Assembly (NCBI GenBank): GCA_025351545.1
Contig: JANXVQ010000229.1
Coordinates: 1 to 15,317 of the forward strand
DNA: 15,317 nucleotides
From: Spirosoma sp.
Lineage (GTDB): Bacteria > Bacteroidota > Bacteroidia > Cytophagales > Spirosomataceae
Direction of reading: 5' to 3'
The translations under genes and the position numbers were made by a program. Position 1 is the stretch's first letter. Each line of letters begins with the position of its first letter. Shown in pieces: positions 14,448 to 15,317 of the stretch. Below the pieces are notes generated by a model. The model was not told the DNA's origin. It saw only the letters and a program-made list of their open reading frames with translations, and searched no databases.

Positions 14448-14578
14448 GAATAAAAAATCAGGTCTCCCTGGACCAGCGCCTGGTTTAATTTGTCTGCTTA
14501 CAGGCGTTCAGGGCCTATATTGCTTCACTTAAGATCATTTATGAAAATATTTTTAGCTCCTGAAAGAAAATTTAGAAA

Positions 14579-14586
14579 TACATTTG
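14579..14586 (+). promoter_or_regulatory. Bacteroidota -7 box for the cold-shock gene
   Basis: TACATTTG is an exact match to TAnnTTTG, 46 bases before the ATG at 14633, implying an AU-rich leader of about 40 bases. No clear -33 TTTG is present at normal spacing. The leader shows no obvious strong secondary structure. Confidence 0.5.
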
Positions 14587-14632
14587 GAAATAAAAATTAT
14601 TGTACCGTTCTTCGCCTAAATTTAAAATAGCA

Positions 14633-14824
14633 ATGCAAACAGGAACTGTAAAATTCTTTAATGAAACCAAAGGGTTTGGTTTTATTAAACCCGATGACGG
14701 TGGCGAAGACATTTTTGTACACGCTTCCGGTCTCATCGACCAAATCCGTGAAAACGACAAAGTTAAATTCAATGTCGAACGCGGTAAGAAAGGCTTAAAT
14801 GCCGTGAACGTCGAAATGGCTTAA
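14633..14824 (+). CDS. cspA: Cold-shock domain protein (CspA family)
   Basis: This 63-residue single-domain protein carries both RNA-binding motifs of the cold-shock fold: KGFGFI (RNP1, residues 13-18) and DIFVHAS (RNP2, about 26-32), after the usual MQTGTVKFFNETKG start. It is expected to bind single-stranded RNA and DNA in the cytosol and to melt RNA structure, whether or not it is cold induced. ATG 14633 matches the family start; an upstream in-frame ATG at 14600 adds 11 atypical residues and is rejected. It forms a single-gene unit with its own -7 box and a strong intrinsic terminator. The -7 box lies about 130 bases downstream of the MITE-like element. The gene name is given in the family sense only. 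Confidence 0.95.
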   Translation: MQTGTVKFFNETKGFGFIKPDDGGEDIFVHASGLIDQIRENDKVKFNVERGKKGLNAVNVEMA

Positions 14825-14852
14825 TCGTAAGATATACCAAGACAACCGTTGT

Positions 14853-14883
14853 AAAAAACATGCCAATTGGCATGTTTTTTTTT
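14853..14883 (+). terminator. Intrinsic terminator of the cold-shock gene
   Basis: A perfect palindromic stem, AAAAAACATGCC paired with GGCATGTTTTTT around an AATT loop (14853-14880), is followed by three further T residues. This is a textbook Rho-independent terminator, 28 bases after the stop. The A run on the other side would let it work in both directions. Confidence 0.9.
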
Positions 14884-14936
14884 GCCCTGTCGGTTCATAG
14901 GGCCATTTTTGCGGTTCTATTGTCTATATCAGTTGC

Positions 14937-15317
14937 ATGACCCAATCTATTGAACAACGCATTGCTGCCCGGCTCGGTCTAAATCTACGGTCGGTTACGG
15001 CTACCATCGAACTACTCAACGGTGGCGCCACCGTGCCGTTTATTGCCCGTTATCGGAAAGAAGTTACTGCCTCAGCAAATGGTAATCCCCTCGATGAAGT
15101 CCAGATTGGGCAAATCAAGGAGACATTGCAGAAACTACTTGATCTTGACAAACGTCGGGAGAGCATTCTTAAATCCATTGATGAGCAGGGTAAACTCACG
15201 CCCGATCTCCGTCGGAGAATTGACGCCACCGACTCACTCATCGACCTCGAAGATCTTTATCTTCCGTACAAGCAAAAGCGAAAAACCCGCGCCACCATGG
15301 CCATCGAACGGGGTTTG
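14937..15317 (+). CDS. tex: Tex family RNA-binding transcriptional accessory protein, 3' end outside window
   Basis: The first 127 codons of a Tex protein are present, open to the window edge. The N-terminal helical domain is clear: IEQRIAARLGL, then LLNGGATVPFIARYRKEVT (about 27-45), LDEVQIGQIKETLQKLLDL (about 52-70), and LIDLEDLYLPYKQKRKTRATMAIERGL at the end. These are strongly conserved in Tex, a cytosolic nucleic-acid-binding protein with YqgF-like, helix-hairpin-helix and S1 domains that would lie further downstream. There are about five extra residues (ASANGNP region, 46-52) where homologues I recall read TGSLDEVQI. A poorly defined promoter is expected in the 50-base gap after the cold-shock terminator. 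Confidence 0.94.
   Translation, partial: MTQSIEQRIAARLGLNLRSVTATIELLNGGATVPFIARYRKEVTASANGNPLDEVQIGQIKETLQKLLDLDKRRESILKSIDEQGKLTPDLRRRIDATDSLIDLEDLYLPYKQKRKTRATMAIERGL

Larger units (their letters stand above)
14029..14507 (-). pseudogene. Possible decayed reading frame interrupted by the MITE-like element
   Basis: If the 127-bp element and one copy of its 10-bp duplication are removed, one minus-strand frame is open for about 77 codons (14507 to 14140). It has plausible protein-like composition (for example KLIRVTVEEGETILSP, TKWWYNTQLYETCVSP). It then meets TAA at 14137-14139 and continues in the same frame for 35 codons (WPQPYPHYSAMAVPALIYN...) to TAG at 14029-14031. No start codon is evident. 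A second frame is also open across part of the region, which weakens the case. I do not recognise the family. It could be a chance open stretch. Confidence 0.28.

Noticed and set aside
1..15317. CRISPR array, tRNA, rRNA or known riboswitch
   Set aside because: No regularly spaced repeats of CRISPR size, no cloverleaf with a TPsiC-like arm and no recognisable rRNA or riboswitch core was seen on either strand.

Overview
The window looks like chromosomal DNA of a Bacteroidota bacterium of the order Cytophagales, most likely Spirosoma or a close relative. This is inferred from gene content: a CBS protein, NAD kinase and DUF6089 barrel cluster, bacillithiol deacetylase BshB1, and a nitrilase-like protein next to an AI-2E-type permease. 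Start regions lack clear Shine-Dalgarno sites, and several intergenic regions carry exact matches to the Bacteroidota -7 box TAnnTTTG. No genome comparison was possible, so the genus is a guess.

Layout. 1-970 (-): 5' part of a flavin oxidoreductase, diverging from pabA/trpG. 1168-2558 (+): glutamine amidotransferase subunit (pabA/trpG type) with a 4-bp overlap into an alpha/beta hydrolase. 2679-6239 (+): CBS-domain protein, NAD kinase and two DUF6089 outer-membrane beta-barrel proteins, probably one transcription unit. 6240-7235: gene-poor scar holding a wrecked IS30-family transposase and several long perfect inverted repeats. 7236-7955 (-): bshB1. 8123-9211 (+): nitrilase-superfamily protein whose usual catalytic Lys and Cys positions read Arg and Ser. 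It converges through a large hairpin on an AI-2E/PerM-type permease (9292-10413, -). 10685-12813 (+): a degenerate Sua5/YrdC-fold protein followed by the CCA-adding tRNA nucleotidyltransferase with HD domain. 12895-13101 (+): small two-helix membrane protein. 13150-13941 (-): M23 peptidase. 14029-14507: possible decayed reading frame, split by a 127-bp MITE-like element with an exact 10-bp target duplication. 14633-14824 (+): cold-shock protein with a strong terminator. 14937 to the end (+): start of tex.

Most genes are housekeeping: folate or tryptophan precursor supply, NADP formation, thiol redox buffering, tRNA 3'-end maturation, cell-wall hydrolysis and RNA-binding regulation. I do not see a coherent new defence or biosynthetic system. 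The points most worth a second look are the freshly inserted non-autonomous element near 14.4 kb, the altered active site of the nitrilase-like protein, the YrdC homologue without its ATP-site motifs beside cca, and the fold-back rearrangements in the IS30 remnant.
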